From: Novosphingobium sp. Chol11
GTDB taxonomy: Bacteria > Pseudomonadota > Alphaproteobacteria > Sphingomonadales > Sphingomonadaceae
NCBI RefSeq assembly: GCF_900218065.1
Contig: NZ_OBMU01000001.1
Span: 2,482,347-2,546,346, forward strand
Reading direction: 5' to 3'
DNA: 64,000 bases
Within the stretch, counting starts at the first letter, position 1. Each line of letters opens with the position of its first letter. Below, piece by piece: positions 47,345-57,038 of the stretch. The position numbers and the translations under genes were made by a program. The notes beneath the pieces were generated by a model. The model worked only from the letters and a program-made list of their open reading frames with translations, had not been told where the DNA came from and ran no database searches.

Positions 47345-48057
47345 GATACTGCCACGCCTTGCGGCCGGGGCGGATAACGCAGCGCTCCGGTTGGGTCCGA
47401 CAGGCGCCCCTTGTCCAGCCGCATCATCTGTGCGCCCTGAACCTGACCTATGAGCGGCAGGTCGTGGGTGGCAACCACGATCGTTGTCCCAAGCCGATTG
47501 AGCGCCTCGAACAGGGTCAGCAGGCGGCGGGCCATGTCGGCGTCGACGTTCCCGGTGGGTTCGTCGGCGACGAGAATTTCGGGGCGGGCGATGACGGCGC
47601 GGGCAATGGCGACGCGCTGTTGCTCTCCGCCCGACAAGGTGGCCGGACGCGCCTGCCCGCGATCGCCAAGGCCGACCCAGTTGAGCATTTCGGAAACGGA
47701 TGCGTCGATCTCGCTCTCCGCCATGCCTGCGACGCGCAGGGGCAAGGCGATATTGTCATAGGCGGACAGGTGAGACACCAGCCGGAAATCCTGAAAGACC
47801 ACGCCGATGCGCCGACGGAAGCCGGGCAGGCGCTTGCGGGGCAGCGTCACCACATCCTCACCGAACAGGCGAATGACGCCCCGGCTCGGCCGCTGGGCGA
47901 GGTAGAGCAGCTTCAGAAGGGACGTCTTGCCCGCGCCCGAAGCACCGGTGAGGAAATAGAAGCCACCGCCATGGAGGGAGAAGCTGACGTCGGACAGCGT
48001 CTCGCTATCCAGACCATAGCGCAGGCCGACATTTTCGAACTGTACGATCGCCGACAT
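47341..48057 (-). CDS. ftsE: cell division ATP-binding protein FtsE
   Basis: 238 aa ABC ATPase. Walker A GASGAGKTSLL, signature LSGGEQQRVAIARA, Walker B LVADEPTGNVD, D-loop and switch His after it. The start MSAIVQFENVGLRYG fits FtsE. It couples ATP hydrolysis to FtsX, and also to septal cell-wall remodelling. ATG 48057 is chosen; the longer open frame upstream is antisense noise. Divergent from a zinc-ribbon membrane protein gene about 170 bases away. Confidence 0.95.
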   Translation of the reverse strand: MSAIVQFENVGLRYGLDSETLSDVSFSLHGGGFYFLTGASGAGKTSLLKLLYLAQRPSRGVIRLFGEDVVTLPRKRLPGFRRRIGVVFQDFRLVSHLSAYDNIALPLRVAGMAESEIDASVSEMLNWVGLGDRGQARPATLSGGEQQRVAIARAVIARPEILVADEPTGNVDADMARRLLTLFEALNRLGTTIVVATHDLPLIGQVQGAQMMRLDKGRLSDPTGALRYPPRPQGVAVS

Positions 48058-48192
48058 GCCTTGGTTGATGCGCCCGCGCGCTCCCTGCTTCCCCTGCCAT
48101 GCAGCCATGGCACAGGGGGCGGGCTGGCGTAAAGCCCAAGGCGTTGCAAACCGCCGAGTCGCGCCATCTTCGGCCCTGCCCTTCAATGCCGC

Positions 48193-48222
48193 TTGCCCTC
48201 GAGTCAAAGCCATGCCTATGAA
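48193..48222 (+). promoter_or_regulatory. weak candidate promoter of the zinc-ribbon gene
   Basis: TTGCCCT at 48193-48199, 15 bases, CCTATGAA at 48215-48222, six bases before the ATG at 48228. The spacer is one longer than in the better candidates. Confidence 0.25.
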
Positions 48223-48227
48223 GCGTC

Positions 48228-49067
48228 ATGATCCTGGTGTGTCCCAATTGCGCCACGCGCTATATTGTGCCGGACAGCGCCGTCGGCCCCAATGGCCGCC
48301 AGGTTCGCTGCGCCTCCTGCAAACATAGCTGGTTCCAGGAAGGGCCAGTCTTGGCGCCCAGGGAAGAGGCCATGGTGGAGGCGCACGCGCCGGTTGCTGC
48401 CGAAGCACCTCCCGCCCCGCCTCCCCCTCCACCCGTGTCAGCCCCGGCACCCACCGCTCCTGCGCCTGTCGAGACGGAGGCTGATCCACAGCCTGTGGAA
48501 GAGGCAGCCCCGGCACCCGCGCCCAAGCCCTTCACGGCGGCTGCTCCGGTCATGGCGGCAGCGCAGAGCGACAATCGGGTCGACGACATCTATGGCCGCG
48601 TGCGGGAGGATGCTGAGGAACCCTCCGCCGCCCCGGTGAAGCCACGCCGCAACAGGCTGAAGCTTTGGACCTATGCAGCGGTGCTGTTCTGCCTAATGAT
48701 CGGCGGTGTCGGCGGCGCGCTCTGGTATTTCGGAACGCCGAGCTGGGCCGTCAATCTGGGCCTGGTGTCCGAGGAAGGCGATCCTGACCTGCTCTTTTAT
48801 CTTTCCAAGCCTGCCGAACGCCGGAAGCTGCCGACCGGCGAAGAATATTTCGCGTTCGGCGCGCGGATCGTAAACAGTGGGAAGGAGACCCTGCCGGTGC
48901 CACCGGTGCTGGTGCAGTTGCGCGACCAGCAGAACCGGCTGGTGTTCAGCTGGACGACGAAGGCTGACCGCACCAGCCTGAAACCGGGTGAAGAAGCGTC
49001 GATCAACGAGAGCCGGATCGATATTCCCAAGAATGCCGAGAATTTGTCGCTGACTTTCGTGCAGTAA
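48228..49067 (+). CDS. zinc-ribbon (MJ0042) membrane protein, DUF3426-like
   Basis: 279 aa. An N-terminal zinc ribbon has CPNC and CASC (residues about 5-8 and 26-29) in the MJ0042 pattern. A proline- and alanine-rich linker (about 45-115) is followed by one membrane segment near residues 145-165 and a periplasmic beta domain like DUF3426 ([30 protein letters not shown]). Function is unknown; the architecture suggests a cytoplasmic metal-binding sensor linked to a periplasmic domain. It sits head to head with ftsE. Confidence 0.82.
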   Translation: MILVCPNCATRYIVPDSAVGPNGRQVRCASCKHSWFQEGPVLAPREEAMVEAHAPVAAEAPPAPPPPPPVSAPAPTAPAPVETEADPQPVEEAAPAPAPKPFTAAAPVMAAAQSDNRVDDIYGRVREDAEEPSAAPVKPRRNRLKLWTYAAVLFCLMIGGVGGALWYFGTPSWAVNLGLVSEEGDPDLLFYLSKPAERRKLPTGEEYFAFGARIVNSGKETLPVPPVLVQLRDQQNRLVFSWTTKADRTSLKPGEEASINESRIDIPKNAENLSLTFVQ

Positions 49068-49116
49068 CGCGCCGCTGCGTAGGCCTTATTTGGCAGGACA
49101 GAACCGAACCGCCGGC

Positions 49117-49188
49117 CCGTTCGCCTGAGCCTGTCGAAGGGCTTCTCTTAAAATAGGGAAGAGGCTTCGAAAGGCTGAGTCCGAACGG
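49117..49188. repeat. REPIN-like inverted doublet, copy D
   Basis: Left arm CCGTTCGCCTGAGCCTGTCG and an inverted right arm whose complement reads CCGTTCGGACTCAGCCTTTC. The two are separated by about 20 A/T-richer bases. It lies between the convergent zinc-ribbon and pirin genes. Confidence 0.75.
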
Positions 49189-49209
49189 AGGATGGGTTTC
49201 GTTGCTTTC

Positions 49210-50115
49210 CTACGGATAGCTCACCGTCTTTGGCCGCCCCTGCGGGATCGGAATGAACTCCTGATCATCTCCCGGGATCAACGGGAAGCGCATCGCTTCC
49301 CAATCCTCGCGCGCCTGGAAAAGGCGGTCCTTGGAGGATGAAACGAAGTTCCACCATACATGGCGCGCCGTCTGGAAGGCCTCACCGCCGCAATACATCA
49401 CCCGGCCGCCATCGACGCTCATCAACGTGGCGCGGGTGCCGGGGCGCAGCACGTAAAGTGTCTGCGGCAATAGCGGCACCCCATCGATCGCTGCGTCTCC
49501 ACCAGCGACATAAAGGGCACGCTCATCAGCGTCGGCATCGATCGGGACGCTGCCGCCCGGCATCAGCTGGATATCGGCATAGATGGTGTCGGCATAGGTG
49601 GTGACGGGCGAGCTAGCACCCCAAAGACTTCCCATGATGACCCGCGCATTGGCCCGACCGCAATCGATGACCGGTAGCCCGCCCTCGCTGACATGTTCAA
49701 AGGCAGGCGCCATTTCCTCGACGCCGTCGGGAAGCGCCAGCCAGGTCTGGATGGCCGAGAGCTTGGACTCCCGCGCACGGTCGCTGTCGGGCGAGCGTTC
49801 GGAATGGACGATGCCACTGCCTGCGGTCATCAGGTTGATCGCGCCCGGCTCTATCAGCTGTTCGGTGCCCAGCGAGTCCCGATGGAGAAAGGCGCCCTCG
49901 AACATGTAGGTAACGGTCGCAAGGTTGATGTGCGGATGGGGGCGCACGTCGATGCCCTGCCCCGCGCCGATCCTCGCTGGCCCAGCCTGATCGAAGAAGA
50001 TGAAGGGGCCTACCATCGTCCGGCCCGGCGCAGGCAAGGAGCGGTGGACGCGGAAATCACCCAGGTCGTGCGTGGTCGGCGTGATCGTCTGAATGATGAG
50101 GTCGTCTGGCTTCAT
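49210..50115 (-). CDS. pirin family protein
   Basis: 301 aa bicupin. The N-terminal cupin has HPHINLATVTYMFEG, HRDSLG and SGIVHSER, the residues that bind the metal (Fe) in pirins. The C-terminal cupin is less conserved. Some bacterial pirins are quercetinases, others regulators; no substrate can be assigned. It starts 14 bases after the bolA stop in the same direction, so it is probably in the bolA operon. Confidence 0.9.
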   Translation of the reverse strand: MKPDDLIIQTITPTTHDLGDFRVHRSLPAPGRTMVGPFIFFDQAGPARIGAGQGIDVRPHPHINLATVTYMFEGAFLHRDSLGTEQLIEPGAINLMTAGSGIVHSERSPDSDRARESKLSAIQTWLALPDGVEEMAPAFEHVSEGGLPVIDCGRANARVIMGSLWGASSPVTTYADTIYADIQLMPGGSVPIDADADERALYVAGGDAAIDGVPLLPQTLYVLRPGTRATLMSVDGGRVMYCGGEAFQTARHVWWNFVSSSKDRLFQAREDWEAMRFPLIPGDDQEFIPIPQGRPKTVSYP

Positions 50116-50129
50116 ATAGTGTCCCCTGA

Positions 50130-50417
50130 TCAGGCTTCGCCGGGCGCACGCGCCTTGATCGCCAGCGCGTGCACCTTGTCGCGGAGCAGGTCGGCCAGCG
50201 CCGTGCTGACCAGCCGCTGCCGCGCGACACGATTCTTGCCCGCAAATTCAGCCGAGACGATCTCCACCGTAAAGTGGCTTTCGCCCGATCCATCATGTCC
50301 GGCGTGGCCGCGATGCATTTCGCTGTCGTCGATCACGGCGAGTTGCTCTGGTGACAGGGCGGCGCGTAGCCGCTGCTCAATCTCTGTGGCCACCGGGCCT
50401 TTCAGTTGGGTGCTCAT
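50130..50417 (-). CDS. BolA family protein
   Basis: 95 aa. The BolA fold is visible as two helices with a conserved HRGHAGHDGSGESHF segment and VSAEFAGKNRVARQRLVSTALADLL, ending ALAIKARAPGEA. BolA proteins pair with monothiol glutaredoxins in Fe-S and redox control. ATG 50417 is chosen; CCTATATA on the minus strand ends seven bases before it, so the transcript may be leaderless. Divergent from the J-domain gene with 44 bases between. Confidence 0.93.
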   Translation of the reverse strand: MSTQLKGPVATEIEQRLRAALSPEQLAVIDDSEMHRGHAGHDGSGESHFTVEIVSAEFAGKNRVARQRLVSTALADLLRDKVHALAIKARAPGEA

Positions 50418-50461
50418 CGCACCTATATAGGCCCTTTGTTCCACCATGCATCAGGGCAAAT

Positions 50462-51079
50462 TTGTCTACCGATCCCTTCTCGACCCGTCGTTTCAACCGC
50501 TTCCATGGCCGCGTGGAGAGCGATCGCCCTTGCGCGGTCGAAGGATGCGCCGAACCGGGCGAGTTTCGCGCGCCGCCATTGGAAGGCGGGCGGCCGAACC
50601 AGGAAGGTCCGCGCTGGCGCTGGCTGTGCCTCGACCATGTGCGGGAGTTCAACCAGGGCTATAATTTCTTCACCGGCATGAGCCCCGATGAGATCGCCGC
50701 CGCACAACGCCCCTATGCAGGGTGGGAACGGGAAACGCGCGCCTTTTCATCGAACGCCGCCAGCCCGCCGCCCAAATGGTCGGACTTCCAGGACCCGCTC
50801 GACGCGATCGGCGCCAAGTTCAGGGAGCGGGTGGCAAAGGCGCGGGCCGACAACCAGATGCGGCAGGACGGCAAATTCCTGTCCAACGACGATCGCAAGG
50901 CGCTGTCCGTGATGGGATTGCCCGTTGATGCGGATCGCAAGGCGTTGCGGCAGCGTTATACGGAGCTGCTGCGGCGCTATCATCCCGATCACAATGGCGG
51001 CGACCGCAGCCACGAAAGCGCCCTGCAGGGCGTGATCGAGGCCTATGGCCTGCTGCGCAAGGCGCCTGCCTTTGTCTGA
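50462..51079 (+). CDS. J-domain protein
   Basis: 205 aa from TTG 50462, with AGGG upstream. The N-terminal 90 residues hold a small Cys pair (CAVEGCAEPGEFRAP) and a tryptophan-rich GPRWRWLCLDHVREFN segment, likely metal-binding. The C-terminal J domain has the HPD motif in RYHPDHNGG near residue 178. It probably recruits DnaK to a specific client. The start is uncertain; longer frames run through the bolA promoter. Confidence 0.82.
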   Translation: MSTDPFSTRRFNRFHGRVESDRPCAVEGCAEPGEFRAPPLEGGRPNQEGPRWRWLCLDHVREFNQGYNFFTGMSPDEIAAAQRPYAGWERETRAFSSNAASPPPKWSDFQDPLDAIGAKFRERVAKARADNQMRQDGKFLSNDDRKALSVMGLPVDADRKALRQRYTELLRRYHPDHNGGDRSHESALQGVIEAYGLLRKAPAFV

Positions 51080-51167
51080 GCGGGCAGTCCGCGCCGCGCC
51101 GATTGGCTACTCGACACCGGCCTTCGCCTTACGTTAGGGCGGAGGAGACCGAACAGAAAGAAGACCG

Positions 51168-52175
51168 ATGACCGACATTCCGAACGTCCAGCCCGATACA
51201 CGATCAGAGACGCTGCTGGCCGCGCCCGACCGTGAGGTCGATGCACGCGAGACGTTCGGTGTCGACGTCGACATGAAGATCCCGGCCTTTTCCGAAGCGG
51301 ACGAGCGGGTGCCTGATCTTGATCCCGCCTATGTGTTCGATCCGGATACGACGCTCGCGATCCTGGCGGGCTTTGCCTATAACAGGCGCGTCATGGTTCA
51401 GGGCTATCATGGCACGGGCAAGTCCAGCCATATCGAGCAGATCGCCGCGCGCCTCCGCTGGCCCTGCATCCGCATCAACCTCGACGCGCATATCAGCCGC
51501 ATCGACCTTGTCGGCCGCGACGCCATCGTGCTGCGCGACGGGCAACAGGTGACGGAATTCCGCGAAGGCTTGCTGCCATGGGCGTTGCAGCGCCCGGTAG
51601 CGTTGGTGTTCGACGAATATGATGCCGGGCGTCCCGATGTGATGTTCGTGATCCAGCGTGTACTGGAAACCGACGGCAAGATGACGTTGCTGGACCAGAA
51701 TCGCGTCATTCGGCCCAACCCGCATTTCCGCCTGTTCGCGACCGCCAACACGGTGGGCCTGGGCGACACGACCGGCCTTTACCATGGCACACAGCAGATC
51801 AACCAGGGACAGATGGACCGGTGGAACCTGGTCGTGACGCTGAACTATCTACCCGCTGCGACCGAGGCGCAGATCGTGCTCGCCAAGTCGGGCGAATATG
51901 ATCATGAGGGCGGCCGCAAGGAAGTCGAGAATATGATCAAGGTGGCGGAGCTTACCCGCCAAGGCTTCATCAACGGCGACATTTCGACCGTGATGAGCCC
52001 CCGCACCGTCATCAGCTGGGCGCAGAACGCGCTCATCTTCAAGAATGTCGGCTTCGCCTTCCGCCTGTCCTTCCTCAACAAATGTGATGAGGCGGAGCGG
52101 CCGCTGGTGGCGGAATATTATCAGCGCGTGTTCGGCAAGGATCTGCCGGAAAGCGTCGCCCACCGGGCGGCGTGA
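51168..52175 (+). CDS. cobS: cobaltochelatase-type AAA+ ATPase subunit CobS
   Basis: 335 aa. AAA+ ATPase with Walker [14 protein letters not shown] at about residue 79 and Walker [13 protein letters not shown]. CobS and CobT form the chaperone ring that powers CobN in aerobic cobalt insertion for B12. No cobN or other cob genes are visible here. It has its own GGAGG-like site. It starts a run cobS-osmC-phosphatase-cobT with overlaps of a few bases. Confidence 0.94.
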   Translation: MTDIPNVQPDTRSETLLAAPDREVDARETFGVDVDMKIPAFSEADERVPDLDPAYVFDPDTTLAILAGFAYNRRVMVQGYHGTGKSSHIEQIAARLRWPCIRINLDAHISRIDLVGRDAIVLRDGQQVTEFREGLLPWALQRPVALVFDEYDAGRPDVMFVIQRVLETDGKMTLLDQNRVIRPNPHFRLFATANTVGLGDTTGLYHGTQQINQGQMDRWNLVVTLNYLPAATEAQIVLAKSGEYDHEGGRKEVENMIKVAELTRQGFINGDISTVMSPRTVISWAQNALIFKNVGFAFRLSFLNKCDEAERPLVAEYYQRVFGKDLPESVAHRAA

Positions 52176-52179
52176 CGCG

Positions 52180-52599
52180 ATGATCGTCGTCGAGCGTATC
52201 GCGCCGGATGGCAGCGCGCACCGGGTCAACATCCGGGGCCATGAGCTGATCGTCGATATGACGCCGCCCGATGGGCATGATGCGGGGCCCGATCCGCATG
52301 ATCTGTATGATTCGGCGTTGGGCGCATGCAAGGCCATGACGATGCTTTGGTATGCGCAGCGGAAGGGCATTCCGGTCGAGGACATCCATGTCGGCGTCGT
52401 CCGGGACGCCAGCGAGGAACGGGACGGCATCTACCGGCTTACGACGCGGATCGCGCTTGGCGGGCCTTTGACGCAGGAGCAGCATGATACACTGATCGGC
52501 GTCGCCGCGCGCTGCCCCGTTCACAAGCTGATGAGCGATGTGGAGACACGGATCGAAACCGTCGCCGTGCCGCCTGTCGGCGAGGCTGAGCGGCCGTGA
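52180..52599 (+). CDS. OsmC family protein
   Basis: 139 aa OsmC/Ohr fold. The reactive cysteines are in LGACKAMTMLWYAQRKGI (first) and AARCPVHKLM (second), and the fold includes the HDLYDSALGAC segment. It probably detoxifies organic hydroperoxides or disulfides. ATG 52180 is 4 bases after the cobS stop; its TGA overlaps the GTG of the next gene. The location inside cobS-cobT is unusual. Confidence 0.9.
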   Translation: MIVVERIAPDGSAHRVNIRGHELIVDMTPPDGHDAGPDPHDLYDSALGACKAMTMLWYAQRKGIPVEDIHVGVVRDASEERDGIYRLTTRIALGGPLTQEQHDTLIGVAARCPVHKLMSDVETRIETVAVPPVGEAERP

Positions 52600-53381
52600 C
52601 GGAGACCATCGCTCCGGTTGGCCCCGGCCGCCGCCTGCCGCTGGAGCGCGCGTTCAACCTGCGCGATTTCGGCGGCTATGCGACTGCCGAGGGGCGCGTC
52701 GTCCGGCGAGGCATGTTGTTCCGGTCGGGCACCATGGCACTGCTGAGCGAAGCGGACGCGGCGCATCTGCGTTCGCTCGGCATCCAGGCGATCTGTGATT
52801 TCCGGCGAGGCAATGAACGGAGCGCGGAGCCGACGCTCTGGCATGGAGCGGAAGTCGATTATTTCTGCCGCGACTATAGCGAAAGCAGCGGCGTCCTGGG
52901 CGAGATGCTGAAGCGCAAGGACGCGACCGCGCAGGACATGCGTCACGCGATGATTGCGCTGTATCGCGCCATCCCGCTGGACCATGCCGCATCCTATCGC
53001 GCGATGTTCGCTCAGATCCTGGCCGGACGCGTGCCGATCATCATCAACTGTTCGGCGGGGAAAGACCGCACTGGTGTCGGCGCTGCGTTGATATTGGCAG
53101 CATTGGGCGTGCCGCGGGAAACGATAGTCGATGACTATTTGTTGACCAATGAACATGCCGACTGGGATTGGCTGCTGACCCAACGCAGCACGCTGGTCGC
53201 GCGGGCATGGTCGGCACGGGCCGAGGCGCTGGAGCCATTATTGACCGTGGATGAAGCGTATCTCGACAGCTTTTTTGCCGAGCTGGACAGCAGCCATGGC
53301 GGCATCGAGGGCTATCTGACTGGTCCTTTGAAGATGGACGAGGGCGCGCGGCAGCTGCTGCGAGAAAGGCTGCTCGACTGA
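52596..53381 (+). CDS. tyrosine phosphatase-like protein
   Basis: 261 aa starting at GTG, overlapping osmC by four bases. [28 protein letters not shown] is the typical start of the Tyr_phosphatase3 family, and [15 protein letters not shown] gives the CX5R catalytic loop with Cys near residue 152. Substrates may be phosphotyrosine, phosphoinositide or sugars; not decided. Its stop overlaps the cobT ATG by one base (TGATG). Confidence 0.9.
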   Translation: MTETIAPVGPGRRLPLERAFNLRDFGGYATAEGRVVRRGMLFRSGTMALLSEADAAHLRSLGIQAICDFRRGNERSAEPTLWHGAEVDYFCRDYSESSGVLGEMLKRKDATAQDMRHAMIALYRAIPLDHAASYRAMFAQILAGRVPIIINCSAGKDRTGVGAALILAALGVPRETIVDDYLLTNEHADWDWLLTQRSTLVARAWSARAEALEPLLTVDEAYLDSFFAELDSSHGGIEGYLTGPLKMDEGARQLLRERLLD

Positions 53382-55207
53382 TGGCGGAGCGTTCGCCCCT
53401 GGATGCTTTCAAGGACGTGCTGTCCGGCGCGGCCCGGTCGATCGCGCGCGATGCGGAGGTCGAGGTCGGCTTTACCGCGGACGCCCCGCATATGGCGGGC
53501 AAGGCGATCAAGGTGCCGACGCCCGGCCGCAACCTGCCCCCCGACCAGGTCGCGCTCGCCCGGGGCTTTGCCGACGCCAATGCGCTGCGGCTGCGGCATC
53601 ATAATCTGAAGCTGCATGCCAACGCTGCGCCAGCCGACGCCACCGCGCGCGCCGTCTATGACGCGGTCGAGCAGGCGCGTGTGGAGGCTATCGGGTCGCG
53701 GGCGATGGAAGGCGTGCGGGCCAACCTCAACCATGCGCTGGAGTTGCGGCTGAAGTCCGATCCGCTGCGCCGGGCACGCTCTGCCGATGAAGTGCCGCTG
53801 TCGACAGCGCTCGCGCTCAAGGTGCGTGAGCGGCTGACCGGCCAGGCTATCCCAAAGGATGCGACCGGTGGCATGGCCATGGTCGATGCCTGGATCGAGG
53901 AGAAGGCAGGCGCCGACCTTGATGCGCTGGGCCTCGCCATCGACGACCAGCGCGCTTTCCAGAAGCTCGCCCAGGCGATGCTGGAGCATCTTCAGCTGGT
54001 CGAAAGCGACGCGCCGCCCCCCACCGACGAAGAGGAACCGCAGGACGAAGGCGAGGACGAGGAAGAGCAACAGGAAGAAGGCGATTCGGGCGAAGAGGAG
54101 TCCGGCGACAGCGACATGAACGCCGAGGCGCGGGCCGAGGACAAGGGCGGCGACACCGAAGAAGGTGAAACCGAATATAGCGACGATTTCGACGCCGACA
54201 GCGACCAGGGCGCCGACGACATGGGCGATGAGGGCATGATGCCCGTCCGGCCCAACCGGCCGATGTCCGATCTGCCGCCGGGCTTCGACTACAAGCCCTA
54301 TACGATCGCGCATGACGAGATCGTCACCGCCGATGATTTGTGCGACGAGGATGAACTCAATCGCCTGCGCGGCTTCCTCGACCAGCAGCTGGTGAGCTTG
54401 CAGGGGGCCGTCACCAAGCTCGCCAACCGGCTGCAACGCCGGTTGATGGCGCAGCAATCCCGGTCATGGGACTTCGATCAGGAGGAAGGGCTGCTGGACG
54501 CTGCCCGGCTCGCGCGGATCGTGATCGATCCTACCCGGTCCCTCTCCTACAAGGTCGAGCGGGACACGGAATTTCGCGACACGGTGGTGACACTGCTGAT
54601 CGACAATAGCGGCTCCATGCGTGGACGGCCGATCAGCATCGCGGCGATCAGCGCCGATATCATGGCGCGCACGCTGGAGCGCTGTGGCGTCAAGACGGAG
54701 ATATTGGGCTTTACCACGCGCGCCTGGAAGGGCGGACAGAGCCGGGAGGATTGGCTCGCGGCCGGACGCCCGCCGATGCCGGGGCGGCTCAACGACCTGC
54801 GCCACATCATCTACAAGAAGGCGGACGAGCCCTGGCGGCGGGCGCGACGCAACCTTGGCCTGATGATGCGCGAGGGGCTGCTCAAGGAGAATATCGACGG
54901 TGAGGCGCTGCTCTGGGCGCATCAGCGGCTGATCGCGCGTAATGAGGAACGCCGCATATTGATGGTGATTTCCGATGGCGCGCCGGTCGATGATTCGACG
55001 CTGTCGGTCAACAGCGGCACCTATCTTGAGCGCCATCTGCGGCAGGTGATCGAATGGATCGAGAACCGGTCTCCGGTACAGCTGGTCGCGATCGGCATCG
55101 GGCATGACGTGACCCGCTATTACCGGCGCGCCGTCACCATCATGGATGCCGAACAACTGGGCGGGACGATGGTGGAGCAGCTGGCTGGGCTGTTCGACGA
55201 AGATTAG
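53381..55207 (+). CDS. cobT: cobaltochelatase-type VWA subunit CobT
   Basis: 608 aa. An N-terminal helical part, a highly acidic low-complexity stretch at about residues 210-290 (Asp/Glu-rich), then a von Willebrand A domain with the metal-ion site DNSGSMRG at about 408-415. CobT and CobS remodel CobN in aerobic B12 synthesis. The separating acid-rich linker is normal for CobT. ATG 53381 overlaps the phosphatase stop. Confidence 0.94.
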   Translation: MAERSPLDAFKDVLSGAARSIARDAEVEVGFTADAPHMAGKAIKVPTPGRNLPPDQVALARGFADANALRLRHHNLKLHANAAPADATARAVYDAVEQARVEAIGSRAMEGVRANLNHALELRLKSDPLRRARSADEVPLSTALALKVRERLTGQAIPKDATGGMAMVDAWIEEKAGADLDALGLAIDDQRAFQKLAQAMLEHLQLVESDAPPPTDEEEPQDEGEDEEEQQEEGDSGEEESGDSDMNAEARAEDKGGDTEEGETEYSDDFDADSDQGADDMGDEGMMPVRPNRPMSDLPPGFDYKPYTIAHDEIVTADDLCDEDELNRLRGFLDQQLVSLQGAVTKLANRLQRRLMAQQSRSWDFDQEEGLLDAARLARIVIDPTRSLSYKVERDTEFRDTVVTLLIDNSGSMRGRPISIAAISADIMARTLERCGVKTEILGFTTRAWKGGQSREDWLAAGRPPMPGRLNDLRHIIYKKADEPWRRARRNLGLMMREGLLKENIDGEALLWAHQRLIARNEERRILMVISDGAPVDDSTLSVNSGTYLERHLRQVIEWIENRSPVQLVAIGIGHDVTRYYRRAVTIMDAEQLGGTMVEQLAGLFDED

Positions 55208-55307
55208 CAGGTCGATCAGCCGCCCGGCTGCGTTCATCCCTTGAAATGACCATCGGCGCTCTCGACCTCTTGCAAGGGCATGGGCACGCCTTGCGGAGGA
55301 GATTATC

Positions 55308-55778
55308 ATGAGTGTCGCTTTTCGCCGCGAGAGCGACGAGGAACATCTGGAGCCCACATTCGAGATACCGATCCCTCCCGGTCCCAATTGGGTCACGCAG
55401 CGAGGATTGCGGCTGACGCGCGAGAAGGTGGAGGCGCTAGAAGCGATCGACACCGCGGCGATGAGCGAGGATGATGCGAAGAAGCATAAGCGCGAACTGC
55501 GCTACTGGCGCACGCGGCTGGCCACAGCGGATTTGAGGCCCGTTGCGGATGGCGACGCGGTCAGTTTCGGCGTGTGCGTTACCTATCGGCTCAACGGCCA
55601 GAAAAAGACCGTCTCGATCGTGGGGGACGACGAAGCCGACCCCAATGAGAAGCGGATCAGCTTTTCCTCCCCGCTAGCCCGCGCGATGATGGATGCCGAG
55701 GCGGGGGAGCAGCTGGATTTCGGTGGAAAAGCCGATGCAGTGGAAATCCTGTCGGTCGAGCCGATCAACGAGGATTGA
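55308..55778 (+). CDS. GreA/GreB C-terminal-like protein
   Basis: 156 aa with GGAGGAG upstream. Residues about 87-150 match the GreA/GreB C-terminal FKBP-like domain: SFGVCVTYRLNGQ, then IVGDDEADPNEKRISFSSPLARAMMDAEAGEQLDF. The N-terminal half (about 20-80) is helical but too short and lacks the tip acidic pair of a full Gre coiled coil. So it may bind RNA polymerase without cleavage stimulation, like Rnk-type factors. Monocistronic; convergent with dps, with a hairpin between. Confidence 0.75.
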   Translation: MSVAFRRESDEEHLEPTFEIPIPPGPNWVTQRGLRLTREKVEALEAIDTAAMSEDDAKKHKRELRYWRTRLATADLRPVADGDAVSFGVCVTYRLNGQKKTVSIVGDDEADPNEKRISFSSPLARAMMDAEAGEQLDFGGKADAVEILSVEPINED

Positions 55779-55788
55779 AGCGCACGTG

Positions 55789-55816
55789 GGCGCAGAGACA
55801 TTGCTCTGCGCCCATG
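55789..55816. terminator. bidirectional hairpin between the Gre-like gene and dps
   Basis: TGGGCGCAGAG (55789-55799) and CTCTGCGCCCA (55806-55816) form a perfect 11-bp stem with a 6-base loop, directly between two convergent genes. No U-run. Confidence 0.6.
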
Positions 55817-55830
55817 GACAAGATGATAGA

Positions 55831-56322
55831 TCAGCCGTTCCGGCCAGCCTCGAACAGGAACCAGGCGCGTTCTTCCGCCTGATCGGTCCAGTCGTCGACA
55901 ATGCCTTCGGTCGCGTTGTCGCCAGCCTCGGTGGCGGCGGCCTTCGCGGCACGCAGTGATTCGACGAGGCGCAGATTATCTTCCCGCAGTTCGTTCAGCA
56001 TGTCGGCGGGATTCACATATTCCGCATCATTGTCCTTGAGGGACTGGCGGCGGGCAATGTCGCCGATCGAGCGGAGCGTCGTATTCCCGGTCTTGCGCAC
56101 GCGTTCGGCAATGGCGTCGGTTACGGCCAGGATCTGCGCCGCCTGCTCATCGAACATCAGGTGGTAATCGCGAAAATGCGGGCCTGAGACATGCCAGTGG
56201 AAGTTCTTGGTCTTGAAATAGAGCGCGTAGCTATCCGCGAGCACGCCGTTGAGCGCTTCGGCCACGGACTTGGTGGCGTTGCTGCGCAGGTCGGTGGGAG
56301 TCTTGAGATCGGGGGCTGTCAT
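55831..56322 (-). CDS. dps: Dps family DNA-binding ferritin-like protein
   Basis: 163 aa. It should form a dodecamer that oxidises and stores iron and protects DNA. NFHWHVSGPHFRDYHLMFDEQA carries the ferroxidase residues (His, Asp, Glu). The N-terminus is short with few basic residues, so DNA binding is not certain. GGAGCAAG lies 5 bases before the ATG; ATTATACC upstream is a possible -10. Confidence 0.95.
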   Translation of the reverse strand: MTAPDLKTPTDLRSNATKSVAEALNGVLADSYALYFKTKNFHWHVSGPHFRDYHLMFDEQAAQILAVTDAIAERVRKTGNTTLRSIGDIARRQSLKDNDAEYVNPADMLNELREDNLRLVESLRAAKAAATEAGDNATEGIVDDWTDQAEERAWFLFEAGRNG

Positions 56323-56456
56323 GTCTTGCTCCTGGCTCGGTGAAATGATTTCGCGGGTATAATGATCTGATGCCGATAAGGTGCCATGGCAAGACGGGAA
56401 TTACCCGCGGAAATGATCGCTTAGACTGATCCAAGCAATCGATCAGCGGCAGCCGG

Positions 56457-57023
56457 TCAGGCGAGTTGCAAAGCCAGGACGGCGAGTGTCAGGGCGACGA
56501 CCAGCATCAGTAAGGCGACGCTCACGCGGATGGCTCTGATCGGGCCCGCAGGCAACATCCGTTCCCGCAGCAGGACGACGGGAACAAGCGCGGCCATAAC
56601 GCCCAGCGTTCCGCCGACCGCTGCCAGGACCGGCTCTGCGGTGCGAGTCGCCAGTCCCACGATCAGGAATTGGGAACCATCACCAAAGCCGAGAATGAAG
56701 AGGCCCAGGGCGGCCGTCAGGAAAGGTCCTGTCGGCCAGTCGGCAAGCGGGTCCGGCGCTTTCACCCGCCATAGCAGGCCCACGCCCAGGAACAGCACGG
56801 CCAGCGCCAGAAACAGCAGGCGCGCGTCCGCGCTCAGCATCGGCGCGAGGAAGGCACCCGCAACGGCGGCTATGGCCGCGTTGGCGGATGCGGCCAGCAT
56901 GATCCCGGCGATGATCGCGCCGTCACGCCGAAAGCGGGTCGCCAGGGCCAGCACCAGCAGTTGGTTTTTGTCACCTATTTCAGCAAGGAAGCATCCGAGC
57001 AGCGCGGTCAGCAATGCATCCAC
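56457..57023 (-). CDS. TMEM165/GDT1 (UPF0016) family membrane transporter
   Basis: 188 aa with six hydrophobic segments in two repeats. The first repeat has EIGDKNQL, close to the family motif ExGD(K/R)(T/S). The second is GFGDGSQF, which lacks the Glu and the basic residue, so one of the two ion-site motifs looks degenerate. Family members move Mn2+ or Ca2+. It starts 15 bases after a 109-aa gene in the same direction and may share its transcript. Confidence 0.82.
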   Translation of the reverse strand: MDALLTALLGCFLAEIGDKNQLLVLALATRFRRDGAIIAGIMLAASANAAIAAVAGAFLAPMLSADARLLFLALAVLFLGVGLLWRVKAPDPLADWPTGPFLTAALGLFILGFGDGSQFLIVGLATRTAEPVLAAVGGTLGVMAALVPVVLLRERMLPAGPIRAIRVSVALLMLVVALTLAVLALQLA

Positions 57024-57038
57024 GGTCAGCGGCGGCTA

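Noticed and set aside
57024-57038. yybP-ykoY manganese riboswitch before the GDT1-family gene
   Set aside because: Only 15 bases separate it from the upstream gene, so no leader of that size exists there.
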